A DNA stretch of 64,000 nucleotides from Leclercia adecarboxylata (GCA_901472455.1 LR590464.1:2170001-2234000); one strand, 5' to 3'; positions 1-9,490 are shown, numbered from the stretch's first letter. Numbers and translations: made by a program. The notes: generated by a model from the letters alone, not told the origin.

Positions 1-172
1 AACATGACCGATGCAGAGTGGCAGAAAGAGCTACAGCGCCGCGAACAGGTCAAAGCTGAGGCGCCGGACCTATGGTGAGAACCTCCGCAGTGCTACCCAT
101 TCCGCTGGTCGCTCCCGTGCCGCTATTGTCGCTGACATTGAGTCAGGCGGTAACTGGATGGACAGCCTCTAA
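1..172 (+). CDS. C-terminal end of a phage virion protein, possibly the scaffold (partial, frameshifted)
   Basis: Two overlapping reading frames make sense only when joined. Frame 1 encodes a charged helix (MTDAEWQKELQRREQVKAEA) and stops near base 78. The next frame carries on as YGENLRSATHSAGRSR and ends GGNWMDSL at the TAA at 170-172. One base lost or gained near 68-71 would make a single C-terminus. It lies just upstream of a major capsid gene, where scaffold genes usually sit, and that is the only reason for suggesting scaffold. The 5' part is outside the window. Confidence 0.35.
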
Positions 173-247
173 GACACAGACACACAAGTGGTCCTGACCC
201 GATGTCGGGACCCACAGTATCCAAACTAATTTAGGAGATTGATTATT

Positions 248-1237
248 ATGACTATGACTAAAGACGCTTTCCAGTTCGGCATTGAGCCTGTTCGTATCAC
301 CGACACCGACAACATTCAGGTCAATGAAGGTCTGCCGACTAACGCTGACCCGCAGGTCTATGCCCTCCAGTTAGCTAAGACGGTTAAGGCTATGCTGAAC
401 GGTGTACTTAAAGACGCTCAAGAGAACATCCCGTTCCCTGTAGAAGTCCTGCCTACCCGCAATAGCCTGCCTACCCCAATCATCGCCCACACTCTGTCTG
501 ACCGCTCTGTGGTCGTCCCTGTACGCGGTGGTGAGCGACCTGAAGTCGTGACCGTTCCGTCTGGTCAGGAGATTGTCGTCGAACCTATCGAACAGGCAAT
601 CCTCATCTCGGAGCAAACTAAACTGTGGGACGCCAAGTCCTCCACTGGTTTCACTCATGGCACACTCCAGCAGGACGCTATGAACATCTGTGAGAATGTG
701 GTCCGTACCATCAACGCTCGCATGGTTGACGTTCTGGAGTCCTCCAAGCTGCTGAAGACCGTAGAGCTGCCAGTCCTGACTGGAAGCCTGACCACTAAGG
801 CAGACGCTATCATGGACGCTCTGTTTGAGAACACCGAGTCCTCTTTCGGCTCTGAAGTGTCTGATTACGGCATCATCGCCCATGAGTCCCAACTGAAAGC
901 GCTGTCCCGTCTGGCTGCTAAACAGGGCTTCTCTGGTGAAGACGCTATCGTGGATATGCTGGGTACCGACATCGCGTATTACAACGGTGAGGACAAAGGT
1001 GTGTTCATGCTGGCTAAACGCTTCACGGCCCTGAGCTTCGGCTGCTTCCGTCACGACGGTGAGAATATTACGGTCGTCCTTTCACGTGATGGCGACTCTC
1101 AGTCCCACGACTTGGAAATCCTCGGTAAAGTGTTCGTTGTCGCTGAAGCTGCTACGACCGTCAAGATGGGCACTGGCTCAGCTACTGCCGTCCTGCCTGT
1201 AGTCAAACGCCTGAAGTTCACCAAGACCGAAGCGTAA
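248..1237 (+). CDS. Major capsid protein of a lytic-type phage
   Basis: This 329-residue protein begins MTMTKDAFQFGIEPV. The ATG at 248 follows an AGGAG ribosome site at 233-237 with good spacing; the longer open frame from 239 has no such site. Length, the upstream scaffold-like tail and the downstream gp7.3-like gene fit a podovirus-type coat protein. It shows no resemblance to the prophage coat protein at 36146, so it belongs to a different phage. The product name is an inference from context and general character, since no signature motif is visible. The codon style, rich in GGTCC and GACC, also differs from the chromosome that starts at 2096. Confidence 0.6.
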   Translation: MTMTKDAFQFGIEPVRITDTDNIQVNEGLPTNADPQVYALQLAKTVKAMLNGVLKDAQENIPFPVEVLPTRNSLPTPIIAHTLSDRSVVVPVRGGERPEVVTVPSGQEIVVEPIEQAILISEQTKLWDAKSSTGFTHGTLQQDAMNICENVVRTINARMVDVLESSKLLKTVELPVLTGSLTTKADAIMDALFENTESSFGSEVSDYGIIAHESQLKALSRLAAKQGFSGEDAIVDMLGTDIAYYNGEDKGVFMLAKRFTALSFGCFRHDGENITVVLSRDGDSQSHDLEILGKVFVVAEAATTVKMGTGSATAVLPVVKRLKFTKTEA

Positions 1238-1242
1238 GACCA

Positions 1243-1482
1243 ATGGGTAAGAGCATTAGTAAAGGCTTCAGGTCCATCGCCAAGGGCCTGACAGGTGGTG
1301 GTGGGACTCAAGGTGGGGCTTCGGTCCCGCCTCCTGTAGCTCCTCCTGTAGCTCCTCCAGATGACGCTCAGCAAGCTGTAGTCGATACCCAAGGTCAGGA
1401 GACCGAGGGAGGTAAGACCATGAGCAGGGGTAAGTCTGGACTGAATATCAGCAGGACTTCAGGTGGTGGGTTATCACTGTGA
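1243..1482 (+). CDS. Small T7 gp7.3-like virion protein
   Basis: A 79-residue protein starting 5 bases after the capsid stop. It has a basic, glycine-rich N-terminus (MGKSISKGFRSIAKGLTGGG), a proline/alanine-rich middle, and ends RGKSGLNISRTSGGGLSL. T7 gp7.3, a small virion protein needed for tail assembly or adsorption, has the same plan: basic start, low-complexity middle, and an R-x-SGGG-hydrophobic tail. In T7 the gene lies upstream of portal and capsid, so the order here differs. Confidence rests on the C-terminal motif. Confidence 0.55.
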   Translation: MGKSISKGFRSIAKGLTGGGGTQGGASVPPPVAPPVAPPDDAQQAVVDTQGQETEGGKTMSRGKSGLNISRTSGGGLSL

Positions 1483-1637
1483 TTAAGACATCCATACAGC
1501 CTGTGGAGGGTGGACGATATCAAGCAACAATCTGGATGACACGCAGAGTCTATAAGCGGCTATGCTGGTCACTGGCTGAAGCTGAACAATGGGTGAGACG
1601 TAAAGTGCCTACCGTTCAATCATTCCAATCATCATGA
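1479..1637 (+). CDS. Small phage protein of unknown function
   Basis: A 52-residue reading frame starting with GTG, overlapping the previous stop (CTGTGATT), so translation is probably coupled. The protein is basic and tryptophan-rich (TRRVYKRLCWSLAEAEQW) and ends VQSFQSS. I do not recognise a family. Tight packing with its neighbour and a full-length open frame are the support. Confidence 0.45.
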   Translation: MIKTSIQPVEGGRYQATIWMTRRVYKRLCWSLAEAEQWVRRKVPTVQSFQSS

Positions 1638-1694
1638 TAACTGTGGTCTGGACCTGAGGGTCTGGACCTCATTACTGGTATGGTAGTATGCAGT

Positions 1695-1850
1695 ATGTCT
1701 ATGACTTCCGCAGACCTGAAGTCCCTCCTGACTCTGGTCTATAAACTCGTGTTCCTCTCTGTGGGTCTCTACATGGTCCTCTCTGGTCGACTCGGTGTGG
1801 ATGTGTTCGACACTCTGTCTAAGGCTGTGGGTGGACTTCTAGGTCCTTAG
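1695..1850 (+). CDS. Small membrane protein of a lytic-type phage
   Basis: A 51-residue protein beginning MSMTSADLKSLLTLVYKLVF with one clear hydrophobic segment (about residues 10-30) and a short polar tail ending GGLLGP. Size and position near a genome end recall T7 gp19.5, which is also a tiny membrane protein, but I cannot show sequence similarity. A holin role is possible but unsupported. Confidence 0.4.
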   Translation: MSMTSADLKSLLTLVYKLVFLSVGLYMVLSGRLGVDVFDTLSKAVGGLLGP

Positions 1851-2095
1851 GTTTGGACTCACAGTGGGACCGATGGTTTCTGACAGAAAAATGTGAATGA
1901 CCATCTAATACATTAAGCCAGCAGACTTCCCCCCCATAGGCCCACCTCAAGTCCAGACCGAGGCCACCGGGGGTCCTGACCAGCCGTCTAGACATCCCGT
2001 CTAATGACACAAGTCTGGCACAAAGAATGACACACAAGGTCTTGACTCAATGCAGGACCTCAGGCCTACTAAGGGTCCGCTTCAAGTCCTTGAAG
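1851..2095. other. Non-coding phage end region and junction with the chromosome
   Basis: No credible gene. GGTCC/GGACC-rich phage-style sequence continues until about 2095 and changes abruptly to ynfE coding sequence. An inverted repeat CTTCAAG-TC-CTTGAAG (2080-2095) sits at the join. Read on the minus strand, ynfE codons run ...VPIKFIWN and then become non-homologous (FKDLKRT), which places the break within a few bases of 2095. Confidence 0.6.
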
Positions 2096-3507
2096 TTCCA
2101 GATGAACTTGATCGGCACGTCGAGCTTCTCTTTGCCGCGCACCCCGTCGCGGGTGGCGGTCATCTCCGGCCCGCGGGCGATGGCGTCGGTCCAGCTGAAG
2201 CAGGAGATCTGCGTTTTGACCGGATTCTCCGGCAGCGGCATTCGCTCGATGGTGATGGTGTATGTCGATTCACGCGCGCCGCTGTTGCCGCCGTTAATAC
2301 CGACGTTGCCGGTGAGGATCGGCAGCATGGCGATGGCGCGAGAGGTCAATTCGCCGTTGGCCTGGCGCTGCGGACCCCAGCCCTGGCAGATATAGGCAGG
2401 TTTAGCCGTACCGATCTCCCGCGCCAGCTTGATAATACGGTCGGCGGGGATCCCGGTGATAGCTGCGGCCCATTCCGAGGTTTTGGCGGTGGCATCCTCC
2501 GCCGTGGCCCAGAATATACGCCTTGTAATGGCCGTTGGCCGGGGCGCCTTCCGGCAGCGTCGTTTCGTCGTACCCGACACAGTATTTATCCAGGAAGGGC
2601 TGATCGACGAGATTTTCGTTGATCAGTACCCAGGCGATACCGGCCACCAGCGCGGCGTCGGTGCCCGGACGGATCGGGATCCACTCGTCTTCGCGTCCGG
2701 CAGCCGTATCGGTGTAACGAGGATCGATGACGATCATGCGCGCATTCGAGCGTTCGCGCGCTTGCTCAAGGTAATAGGTGATCCCGCCGCCGCTCATGCG
2801 CGTTTCCGCCGGGTTATTACCGAACATCACCACCAGCTTGCTGTTTTCGATATCTGAGGTGCTGTTGCCGTCGTTGCTGCCGTAGGTATAGGCATCGCGC
2901 AGGCAATTTGTGCCGTACTGTAAGTACCGTAATGGCTGAGAAAACCGCCGTAACAGTTCATCAGACGCGCTACCAGAGAGGCATAGGGCGAAGAACGGGT
3001 AAGGTTACCGCCAACAATACCGGAACTGTAATTAATGTAGACCGCTTCGTTGCCGTATTTAGTCACGACGTCGCGCAGGCTGTTGGCGAGCAGATCCAGC
3101 GCCTCATCCCAGCTGATGCGTTCGAACTTGCCTTCGCCGCGTTTACCGACGCGCTTCATGGGATAATTCAGCCGGTCAGGATGGTTAATTCGCCGCCGGA
3201 TCGAGCGTCCGCGCAGGCAGGCTCGAACCTGATGGTTGCCGTAGATATCGTCGCCGGTATTGTCCGTTTCGACCCAGAATACCTCGTCGTCCCGCACGTG
3301 CAGACGTAGCGCGCAACGGCTGCCGCAGTTAACCGAACAAGCACCCCAGACCACTTTATCCTGGCCGGATTGTTGGGCCTGTTTGAGGGCGGCTGCGGCA
3401 GGGCGTAATCCAAAGGGTAATGACAAGCCGCCGGCGGCCAGCGCAAGGGATCCGAGGGCAGAAGATTTAACGAGGGTGCGGCGGCTGATCCCGCCGCTTT
3501 GGCGCAT
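2096..3507 (-). pseudogene. ynfE: YnfE, molybdenum-dependent DMSO/selenate reductase-like subunit, truncated
   Basis: N-terminal half of a DmsA-family oxidoreductase. In order: a twin-arginine signal (ISRRTLVKSSALGSLALAAG), a [4Fe-4S] motif (CSVNCGSRC, later CLRGRS), then molybdopterin-binding stretches such as FGNNPAETRMSGGGITY and RIIKLAREIGTAKPAYICQG. The family is about 800 residues; here only about 470 remain because foreign phage sequence replaces everything after VPIKFIWN. Two internal frameshifts, near 2830 and 2500, look like base-call errors. In E. coli the protein is exported by Tat and works with the YnfGH electron-transfer subunits in anaerobic respiration. The ynfD neighbour supports ynfE over dmsA. 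Confidence 0.85.
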
Positions 3508-3642
3508 TATCTGACATGGCTCACTCCATAATGTTCGTTATCTATGAACGTTTTAAGCCGTGATTAGGATCAGGCTAATGGAGTGGCAGTGTTACCTATT
3601 AAGGGGGAGATAATATTAATGTATATCAAAACAAAGGGGATT

Positions 3643-3660
3643 CCCCCGCCCGGGCGGGGG
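3643..3660 (-). terminator. Probable terminator of ynfD
   Basis: GC-only inverted repeat CCCCCGC-CC-GGGCGGGGG just past the reconstructed ynfD stop, followed on the minus strand by a T-rich stretch (CCCTTTGTTTTGAT). The U tract is imperfect. Confidence 0.5.
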
Positions 3661-3667
3661 ATAATCT

Positions 3668-3974
3668 CTACTGCGGTTCGCGCGGCGGCCGGGGCCTGAG
3701 TGCCACCTCCGCTTACCGGGTAATTTCCGCTGCTGGTGCGGGTGTAGAGGATTTTAAGGGTATCGTTGGCGCAATGACCGACCACTTCGGCGTCGGGTTT
3801 ATCGGCCTGATCGTTCGGCACGATGTTGAGCATAAAGCCGCTTTCCGGTACGCCATTGTTGATGATTCGCTGCTGAATATCGCTTTTAATCCGCTCGCAG
3901 TTATCAGGTGCCGCCAGCGCGGCCGGGGCAATGCCCGCCAGCAAAAGTGCAGTAATCCAGGGTAACCGTTTCAT
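3668..3974 (-). CDS. ynfD: YnfD, small exported protein (DUF1161)
   Basis: Starts MKRLPWITALLLAGIAPAALA, a Sec signal peptide cleaved after AxA, followed by the conserved core CERIKSDIQQRIINNGVPESGF and VGHCANDTLKILYTRTSSG. Two conserved cysteines could form a disulfide in the periplasm. The open frame runs on through the terminator; one extra base near 3680 moves it into a frame ending AREPQ-stop at 3668-3670, very like the E. coli ending TEPQ, so I take that as the true end. Function is unknown. Confidence 0.8.
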
Positions 3975-4081
3975 CTCTGCCTCCTTACGACTGGGTGTGA
4001 CTATAATAGTAGCAGGGTTAATGTAAATGGTTGTATTTGGCTAATATGACCGGGAATTATCTTCATCTATTGGTAGGTCAT

Positions 4082-4794
4082 GTGAATAAACACGCGCTTA
4101 TGCTTCTTCTGGCAGGTCTGTTGGCGGGGTGTGACAACGCCAGTGCGCCGCTGTCGTTTACGCCAGAGATGGCCAGCTTCTCTAATGAGTTCGATTTTGA
4201 TCCGCTTCGCGGGCCGGTGAAGGACTTCAGCCCAGACACTTTTCAATGACAAAGGGGAAGTGGCGAAGCGCGTCAGCGGCACGCTATCGGCAGAGGGCTG
4301 TTTTGGATAGCCTGGAAATGCAGGATCTGGAGTCGAACTCCGGCATCGCCCTGGTGCTGGATGCTAACTACTATCTCGATGCCCAGACGCAGCAGAAAAA
4401 GCTGCGGTTGCAGGGTAAATGCCAGCTGGCAGAGATGCCTGCGTCGGGCATTTCATGGGATACCGATGACAACGGGTTTATCGTCAGCGCCCACGGCAAA
4501 AATATGGAAGTCCGTTATCGCTACGACACCGACGGCTATCCGCTGGGTAAAACCACCGTGGCCGGGGAGCAGCATCTGTCGATTACGGCAACACCGTCTG
4601 CCGACAAGCGTAAAAGAATGGACTATACCGCCGTGAGCCTGCTGAACGATAAACCGCTGGGCAATGTGAAGCAGACCTGCCAGTACGACCGGCATAACAA
4701 CCCGGAGGAGTGCGAGTTGGTGATTGTGGATGCGACCGTAAAGCCTGCGGTTTCGCGCAAGTACACCATCAAAAACAGTATCGAATACTACTAA
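4082..4794 (+). CDS. ynfC: YnfC, UPF0257 lipoprotein
   Basis: Short signal peptide with lipobox LLAGC, then SFTPEMASFSNEFDFDPLRG and the C-terminal RKYTIKNSIEYY typical of YnfC. The likely start is GTG at 4082, closest to the lipobox; upstream ATGs give an oversized leader. Two extra bases, a C in the CCC near 4230 and a G near 4303, split the frame; correcting them gives about 236 residues as in E. coli. It is predicted to be a membrane-anchored lipoprotein of unknown function, convergent with ynfB. Confidence 0.85.
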
Positions 4795-4796
4795 GC

Positions 4797-4818
4797 ACCG
4801 CGCAGCAGGCTGCGCGGT
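4797..4818. terminator. Bidirectional hairpin between ynfC and ynfB
   Basis: Perfect 10-bp inverted repeat ACCGCGCAGC-AG-GCTGCGCGGT between two convergent genes. There is no strong T tract on either side. This is the point where speG sits in E. coli. Confidence 0.5.
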
Positions 4819-4833
4819 ACGGTCGGTCAGAGA

Positions 4834-5163
4834 TCAGGGAGTCATTGTCCGGCCAGTGCGGCGATCCAGGCAGCGCAGGGTGTTCGGCTCCCAGTAGGCG
4901 TTGACGTTGGCGCTCTGCTGGCATTTATCCCGCGCATCAAAGGCCACATCCTCTTTATCCCACTCTTTCTCTGCGCGGGTATTCACCTTATGGCGCAGGC
5001 TACGGGTGTCGTTCCATTGCTCTTTATCCATGGCGGCATTCTGACGGCTCTGAGCGCTGTCGCCGGATTCAATAATCAGTTTGCTGGTGTTGGCGGATAC
5101 TGGCGCGACGAAGACCGTAGCCAGCACGGCAACCAGACAGAGACGTGTGCTCAATTTACGCAT
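4834..5163 (-). CDS. ynfB: YnfB, UPF0482 exported protein
   Basis: 109 residues from ATG 5163 ([20 protein letters not shown]), a signal peptide ending at PVSA. The mature part ends [16 protein letters not shown] with paired cysteines (DKCQQ and LRCLD), as in the UPF0482 family. Function is unknown. In E. coli speG follows directly downstream; here the next gene downstream is ynfC, only about 40 bp away. Confidence 0.85.
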   Translation of the reverse strand: MRKLSTRLCLVAVLATVFVAPVSANTSKLIIESGDSAQSRQNAAMDKEQWNDTRSLRHKVNTRAEKEWDKEDVAFDARDKCQQSANVNAYWEPNTLRCLDRRTGRTMTP

Positions 5164-5312
5164 AGCAATTTCCTTATGGATGGTGGAAATTTGAATCCCC
5201 ACCGCAGATTCTATAACAGTCCATGTTAAGGGCAAACCCACATCAGGCATGTGGAAAAGGATCCTTTCACATTCAGGTATGATAACGCATCACTCCTCAG
5301 ACAACGCTAAAT

Positions 5313-5639
5313 ATGTTTAAAACAACGCTGCTCTTTTTTGCCACCGCGCTGTGCGAAATTATCGGCTGCTTCCTGCCCTGGCTGTGGCTAAAGAAAGGCG
5401 CATCGGTGCTGCTGCTCATTCCTGCGGGCATCTCCCTGGCACTCTTCGTCTGGTTGCTAACCCTGCATCCTGCGGCCAGCGGGCGCGTCTATGCTGCTTA
5501 CGGCGGCGTATACGTCTGTACGGCGCTGCTGTGGTTACGGGTGGTGGATGGCGTGAAGTTAAGCCCTTACGACTGGGCCGGTGCAGTGATCGCCCTGTGC
5601 GGCATGTTGATTATCGTGGCAGGCTGGGGGCGCGCGTAA
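5313..5639 (+). CDS. ynfA: YnfA, UPF0060 small membrane protein
   Basis: 108 residues, four hydrophobic segments (starting [20 protein letters not shown]), the conserved [12 protein letters not shown] stretch and the ending [13 protein letters not shown]. Length equals the E. coli protein. YnfA proteins resemble SMR-type exporters, and a drug-export role has been reported for the Shigella homologue. It sits between ynfB and rspA as in E. coli. Confidence 0.9.
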   Translation: MFKTTLLFFATALCEIIGCFLPWLWLKKGASVLLLIPAGISLALFVWLLTLHPAASGRVYAAYGGVYVCTALLWLRVVDGVKLSPYDWAGAVIALCGMLIIVAGWGRA

Positions 5640-5680
5640 GCGCCTCATTGTGTGATCCAGCGAGGGTTTTTTGATCTTCA

Positions 5681-5696
5681 TACTTGTATGGTAGTA
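5681..5696. promoter_or_regulatory. Candidate RspR operator upstream of rspA
   Basis: TACTTGTATGGTAGTA, 54 bp before rspA. Its complement contains CTACCATAC; the 9-mer CTACCATWC recurs upstream of ydfI (60046-60060) and of rspR itself (63304-63318). A GntR-type regulator encoded in the same cluster makes this a plausible binding site; this is inference. Confidence 0.4.
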
Positions 5697-5749
5697 GGGT
5701 TGTTGCGTAAATTTCCTTCATCACAACGAAAGATGTAAGGAACCGAAAT

Positions 5750-6965
5750 ATGAAGATTGTAGGGGCTGAAGTCTTTGTCACCTGCCCAGGGCGCAACTTT
5801 GTTACGCTGAAAATTACTACCGACGAAGGGATCGTTGGCCTGGGGGATGCCACTTTAAATGGCCGCGAACTGTCCGTGGCCTCATACCTGAAAGATCATC
5901 TCTGCCCGCAGTTGATTGGTCGTGATGCCCACCGCATCGAAGATATCTGGCAGTTCTTCTATAAAGGCGCGTACTGGCGTCGTGGCCCGGTCACCATGTC
6001 GGCGATCTCTGCTATCGATATGGCGCTGTGGGACATCAAAGCCAAAGCCGCCAATATGCCGCTGTACCAGCTGCTGGGCGGTGCCTCCCGTGAAGGGGTA
6101 ATGGTTTACTGCCATACCACCGGCCACACGATTGACGATGTGCTGGAAGATTACGCTCGCCATAAAGAGATGGGATTCAAAGCCATCCGCGTTCAGTGCG
6201 GTGTGCCGGGAATGAAAACCACTTACGGCATGTCTAAAGGGAAAGGGCTGGCGTATGAACCCGCCACCAAAGGTAACTGGCCGGAAGAACAGCTGTGGTC
6301 AACCGAAAAGTACCTCGATTTTACTCCGAAACTGTTTGACGCCGTGCGCAGCAAATATGGCTTCAATGAACACTTGCTGCACGACATGCACCACCGTCTG
6401 ACGCCCATTGAAGCCGCGCGCTTCGGCAAGAGCATCGAGCAGTACCGCATGTTCTGGATGGAAGATCCGACCCCGGCAGAGAACCAGGAGTGCTTCCGCC
6501 TGATCCGCCAGCATACCGTTACGCCGATCGCGGTGGGGCGAAGTGTTCAACAGCATCTGGGATTGTAAGCAGCTCATCGAAGAGCAGTTAATCGACTATA
6601 TCCGCGCCACCATCACCCACGCGGGTGGTATCACCGGGATGCGCCGGATTGCCGATTTTGCCTCGCTCTATCAGGTACGCACCGGTTCGCACGGCCCATC
6701 GGACCTGTCGCCGATTTGCCACGCGGCGGCACTGCATTTTGACCTGTGGGTACCGAACTTTGGCGTGCAGGAGTACATGGGCTATTCCGAGCAGATGCTG
6801 GAAGTCTTCCACCATAACTGGACGTTTGAAGACGGCTATATGCATCCGGGCGAGAAGCCAGGGCTGGGTATCGACTTTGACGAAAAACTGGCAGCGAAAT
6901 ATCCCTACGATCCAGCCTACCTGCCGGTTGCACGTCTTGAAGATGGCACGCTGTGGAACTGGTAA
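5750..6965 (+). CDS. rspA: RspA, mannonate-dehydratase-family enolase superfamily protein
   Basis: Starts [20 protein letters not shown] after a TAAGGA ribosome site. ManD/RspA family features: [29 protein letters not shown] with acid metal ligands, [15 protein letters not shown], and C-terminal [16 protein letters not shown]. One extra G in the GGGG near 6536 (GCGGTGGGGCGAAG for AVGEV) splits the gene; corrected length is about 404 residues, as in the family. E. coli RspA has weak or no dehydratase activity and was named for starvation sensing. It is followed at once by rspB and is probably repressed by RspR. Confidence 0.9.
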
Positions 6966-6976
6966 AGGAGCCGAAA

Positions 6977-7990
6977 ATGAAAAGTATCGTCATTCAACAA
7001 CCCAATACGCTGGTGATCGAAGATCGCCCGTTACCGACCCCCGCGGCGGGCGAGGTGCGCGTCAAAGTGAAGCTGGCGGGGATTTGCGGTTCCGACAGCC
7101 ATATCTATCGCGGCCATAACCCCTTCGCCAAATATCCGCGGGTGATCGGCCACGAGTTCTTCGGCGTGATTGATGCCGTCGGCGACGGCGTCGATACCGC
7201 TCGCCTGGGGCAGCGCGTCTCGGTGGATCCGGTGATCAGCTGTGGCCACTGCTACCCGTGCTCGGTCGGCAAACCGAACGTCTGTACCTCGCTGGTGGTG
7301 CTGGGCGTCCATCGCGACGGCGGCTTCAGTGAGTACGCTGTAGTACCGGCTAAAAATGCCTGGGTTATCCCGGATGCTATCAGTGATAAGCATGCGGTGA
7401 TGGTGGAGCCATTCACCATTGCAGCTAACGTCACCGGCCACGCCAGCCCAACGGAACAGGACGTGGCGCTGATTTATGGTGCGGGTCCGATGGGGCTGGT
7501 CACCGTTCAGGCGCTGAAAGGCGTTTATAAGGTGAAACAGGTGATTGTGGTCGATCGCATCGACGAGCGCCTGGCAATGGCCGAGCGCAGCGGAGCCGAC
7601 TGGGTCATCAACAATGGCAGCCAGTCCCTGCCAGCATTGCTGGAAGAGAAGGGCATTAAGCCGACGCTGATTATCGACGCGGCCTGCCATCCGTCCATTC
7701 TGCAGGAAGCGGTCACGCTGGCTTCGCCTGCGGCGCGTATTGTGCTGATGGGCTTCTCCAGCGAGCCGAGCCAGATCGTGCAGCAGGGGATTACCGGCAA
7801 AGAGATTTCCATTTTCTCGTCCCGTCTTAACGCCAATAAGTTCCCGGTGGTAAACGACTGGCTGACGAAGGGGCTTATCGACCCCGACAAGCTGATTACT
7901 CACGCCTTTGAGTATCAACATGTTAAAGACGCCATCGAACTGTTTGAGAAAGACCAGCGGCAGTGCTGCAAGGTGTTGCTGACGTTCTAA
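6977..7990 (+). CDS. rspB: RspB, zinc-dependent alcohol/polyol dehydrogenase
   Basis: 337 residues, MDR superfamily. Catalytic zinc ligands are visible: C in GICGSDSHIYRG, HE in GHEFFG, and a structural zinc cluster CGHCYPCSVGKPNVC. The Rossmann motif is GAGPMGLVTVQALKG. It starts at ATG 6977 with AAAGGAG 9 bases upstream and lies 11 bp after rspA, so it is the same operon. It likely oxidises a sugar acid or polyol linked to the mannonate pathway; the substrate is unknown. Confidence 0.92.
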   Translation: MKSIVIQQPNTLVIEDRPLPTPAAGEVRVKVKLAGICGSDSHIYRGHNPFAKYPRVIGHEFFGVIDAVGDGVDTARLGQRVSVDPVISCGHCYPCSVGKPNVCTSLVVLGVHRDGGFSEYAVVPAKNAWVIPDAISDKHAVMVEPFTIAANVTGHASPTEQDVALIYGAGPMGLVTVQALKGVYKVKQVIVVDRIDERLAMAERSGADWVINNGSQSLPALLEEKGIKPTLIIDAACHPSILQEAVTLASPAARIVLMGFSSEPSQIVQQGITGKEISIFSSRLNANKFPVVNDWLTKGLIDPDKLITHAFEYQHVKDAIELFEKDQRQCCKVLLTF

Positions 7991-8043
7991 TTACTATGAA
8001 TGCGGTTTAGCGGTACGCATCTTACCCTGTTGAGATAGCCATT

Positions 8044-8145
8044 ATGACTCAAGTACAACATGAAAGATCCACATCTGACCTGATCAAAGCCGCGGTATCC
8101 GGGTGGCTGGGCACCGCGTTAGAATTCATGGATTTTCAGCGCTAA
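8044..8145 (+). pseudogene. ydfJ: YdfJ N-terminal fragment, cut by the prophage
   Basis: Encodes MTQVQHERSTSDLIKAAVSG through LEFMDFQ, then one phage codon and a stop. The rest of the transporter resumes at 58555 with MDFQLYSLG. It lies 54 bp after rspB, so the intact gene was the third gene of an rspAB-ydfJ operon. Confidence 0.85.
8126..8140. repeat. attL core
   Basis: TCATGGATTTTCAGC; the right-hand copy at 58553 is TCATGGACTTCCAGC. The identical 7 bases TCATGGA are the likely crossover region; mismatches beyond it separate phage from host sequence. The int gene ends 35 bp away. Confidence 0.75.
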
Positions 8146-8174
8146 GAGGGGTATATCGATGATATTTAAAGATA

Positions 8175-9458
8175 TTATGCAGCAGTCCTGTCGCTGTGGG
8201 GCATCGTTGGGGCAAAGTCGCTTAATTTTGAACTCAACAATGCGATCTGGTCCAAGTTGTTTTCTTCCATCCACTTCCCGTAAACCTGAAATACCATCTG
8301 GGCATCGGCATGCCCCATCTGGTTAGCAATGAAGTTCGGGTTTGCTCCTGCAGAAAGCGACCAGCACGCATAGGTGTGTCTCGACTGATACGATTTCCGG
8401 TGGCGAATGCCGGCTCTTTTCATCGCCGCATCCCACGAGTTCCCTATGGAGTTGATGGAGAAGTGCTTGCCGTAATTCCCTGCCCTGGCTGTCAGTGACG
8501 GCAGGAAGACAAACGTACACTTATTGAACTCTTTCTTTCCGTACTCCCTCAGCTTAACGGGTACGTTATGCTCCTGAGAGAGGCGGGTCATTTCATACTG
8601 GCTTTTAAATGCCTCGAGTGCAGGCTCGATCAGGTGCACAACCCGGTTAGTGCCGGCATTGGTTTTCGGCAGTGTGAAGATCCCTTTCTGCGTCAGGCTT
8701 CTTCTGACGGTGATTGTTCCCGCTTTCAGGTCCACATCTTCCCAGGCAAGTCCGCACAGTTCACCCGGTCGCAATCCAGTGTAAACGGCGATAGCCCACA
8801 GATTCTTGCTCTGCTGATGGTGGCAGGCGTCAATCAGGCGAGGAAACTCCTCCCGGGTGATGGGGTCAGGATCCGGGCGGGACTCTCGCAGAGGGGCCAC
8901 ACCGTTCATTGGTGACTTTGAAATGTAGCCATTTTCAACCGCAAACTGGAAGATACCGAACAACACGGTCATGTAGTTGTTCACAGTAACTGCGGATCGA
9001 CCCCGCTTCGGTGTTTTATGTCCCTGCTTCATGACCTGGAAACCGGTCAGCAATTCCTTCCGGACTTCAAGCATGCTCTCTTTGGTGATTGAGGTGAGGA
9101 TGGTGTCAGGCCCAATAATAGCCATGACATTTGCGATGACTCGACCGTAAGTGTTGAGCGAGGATTCAGCCACCTCCATTTCCTTAAGTGCAAGCCATCT
9201 TCCGGACAACTCCCCGATCGTTACCTCTTGCCTTGCCTCCCCGAACCGCGCCAGGTTCTGGGAGGAGGGGAACTGCTGGGCATAATTGAAGGTGCCGGTT
9301 TTGATGGCATAGCAGATCGACGTCCGTAACTCGCCGGCCACTTTTCTGTTTTTGGGGGTGTCAGCCACCCCCAGGCTTTCACGCACTCTGACCCCTTTGT
9401 AGATGAACCACAGCCTTAGTGTACCGCCGTGGTTTTCCACTCCTGTTGGGTATTTCAT
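8175..9458 (-). CDS. Phage integrase (tyrosine recombinase, IntQ-like)
   Basis: 427 residues. An N-terminal arm-binding region, a SAM-like core-binding domain (about 80-180), and a catalytic domain with Arg in AVYTGLRPGELCGLAW, a box II of form YQSRHTYACWSLSAG, then NQMGHADAQMVFQVYGKWM with the nucleophile Tyr. It lies 35 bp inside attL and the gene reads toward the attachment site, as usual. Its role is site-specific integration into ydfJ; because the site matches Qin's, an IntQ relationship is inferred. Confidence 0.92.
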   Translation of the reverse strand: MKYPTGVENHGGTLRLWFIYKGVRVRESLGVADTPKNRKVAGELRTSICYAIKTGTFNYAQQFPSSQNLARFGEARQEVTIGELSGRWLALKEMEVAESSLNTYGRVIANVMAIIGPDTILTSITKESMLEVRKELLTGFQVMKQGHKTPKRGRSAVTVNNYMTVLFGIFQFAVENGYISKSPMNGVAPLRESRPDPDPITREEFPRLIDACHHQQSKNLWAIAVYTGLRPGELCGLAWEDVDLKAGTITVRRSLTQKGIFTLPKTNAGTNRVVHLIEPALEAFKSQYEMTRLSQEHNVPVKLREYGKKEFNKCTFVFLPSLTARAGNYGKHFSINSIGNSWDAAMKRAGIRHRKSYQSRHTYACWSLSAGANPNFIANQMGHADAQMVFQVYGKWMEENNLDQIALLSSKLSDFAPTMPHSDRTAA

Positions 9459-9490
9459 AACGATTCCTCGTTGGTTGATGGTCAGAGTAT

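Noticed and set aside
371..1054. Long open frame antisense to the phage coat gene
   Set aside because: A shadow of the GC-patterned coat gene, with no ribosome site and no recognisable protein features.
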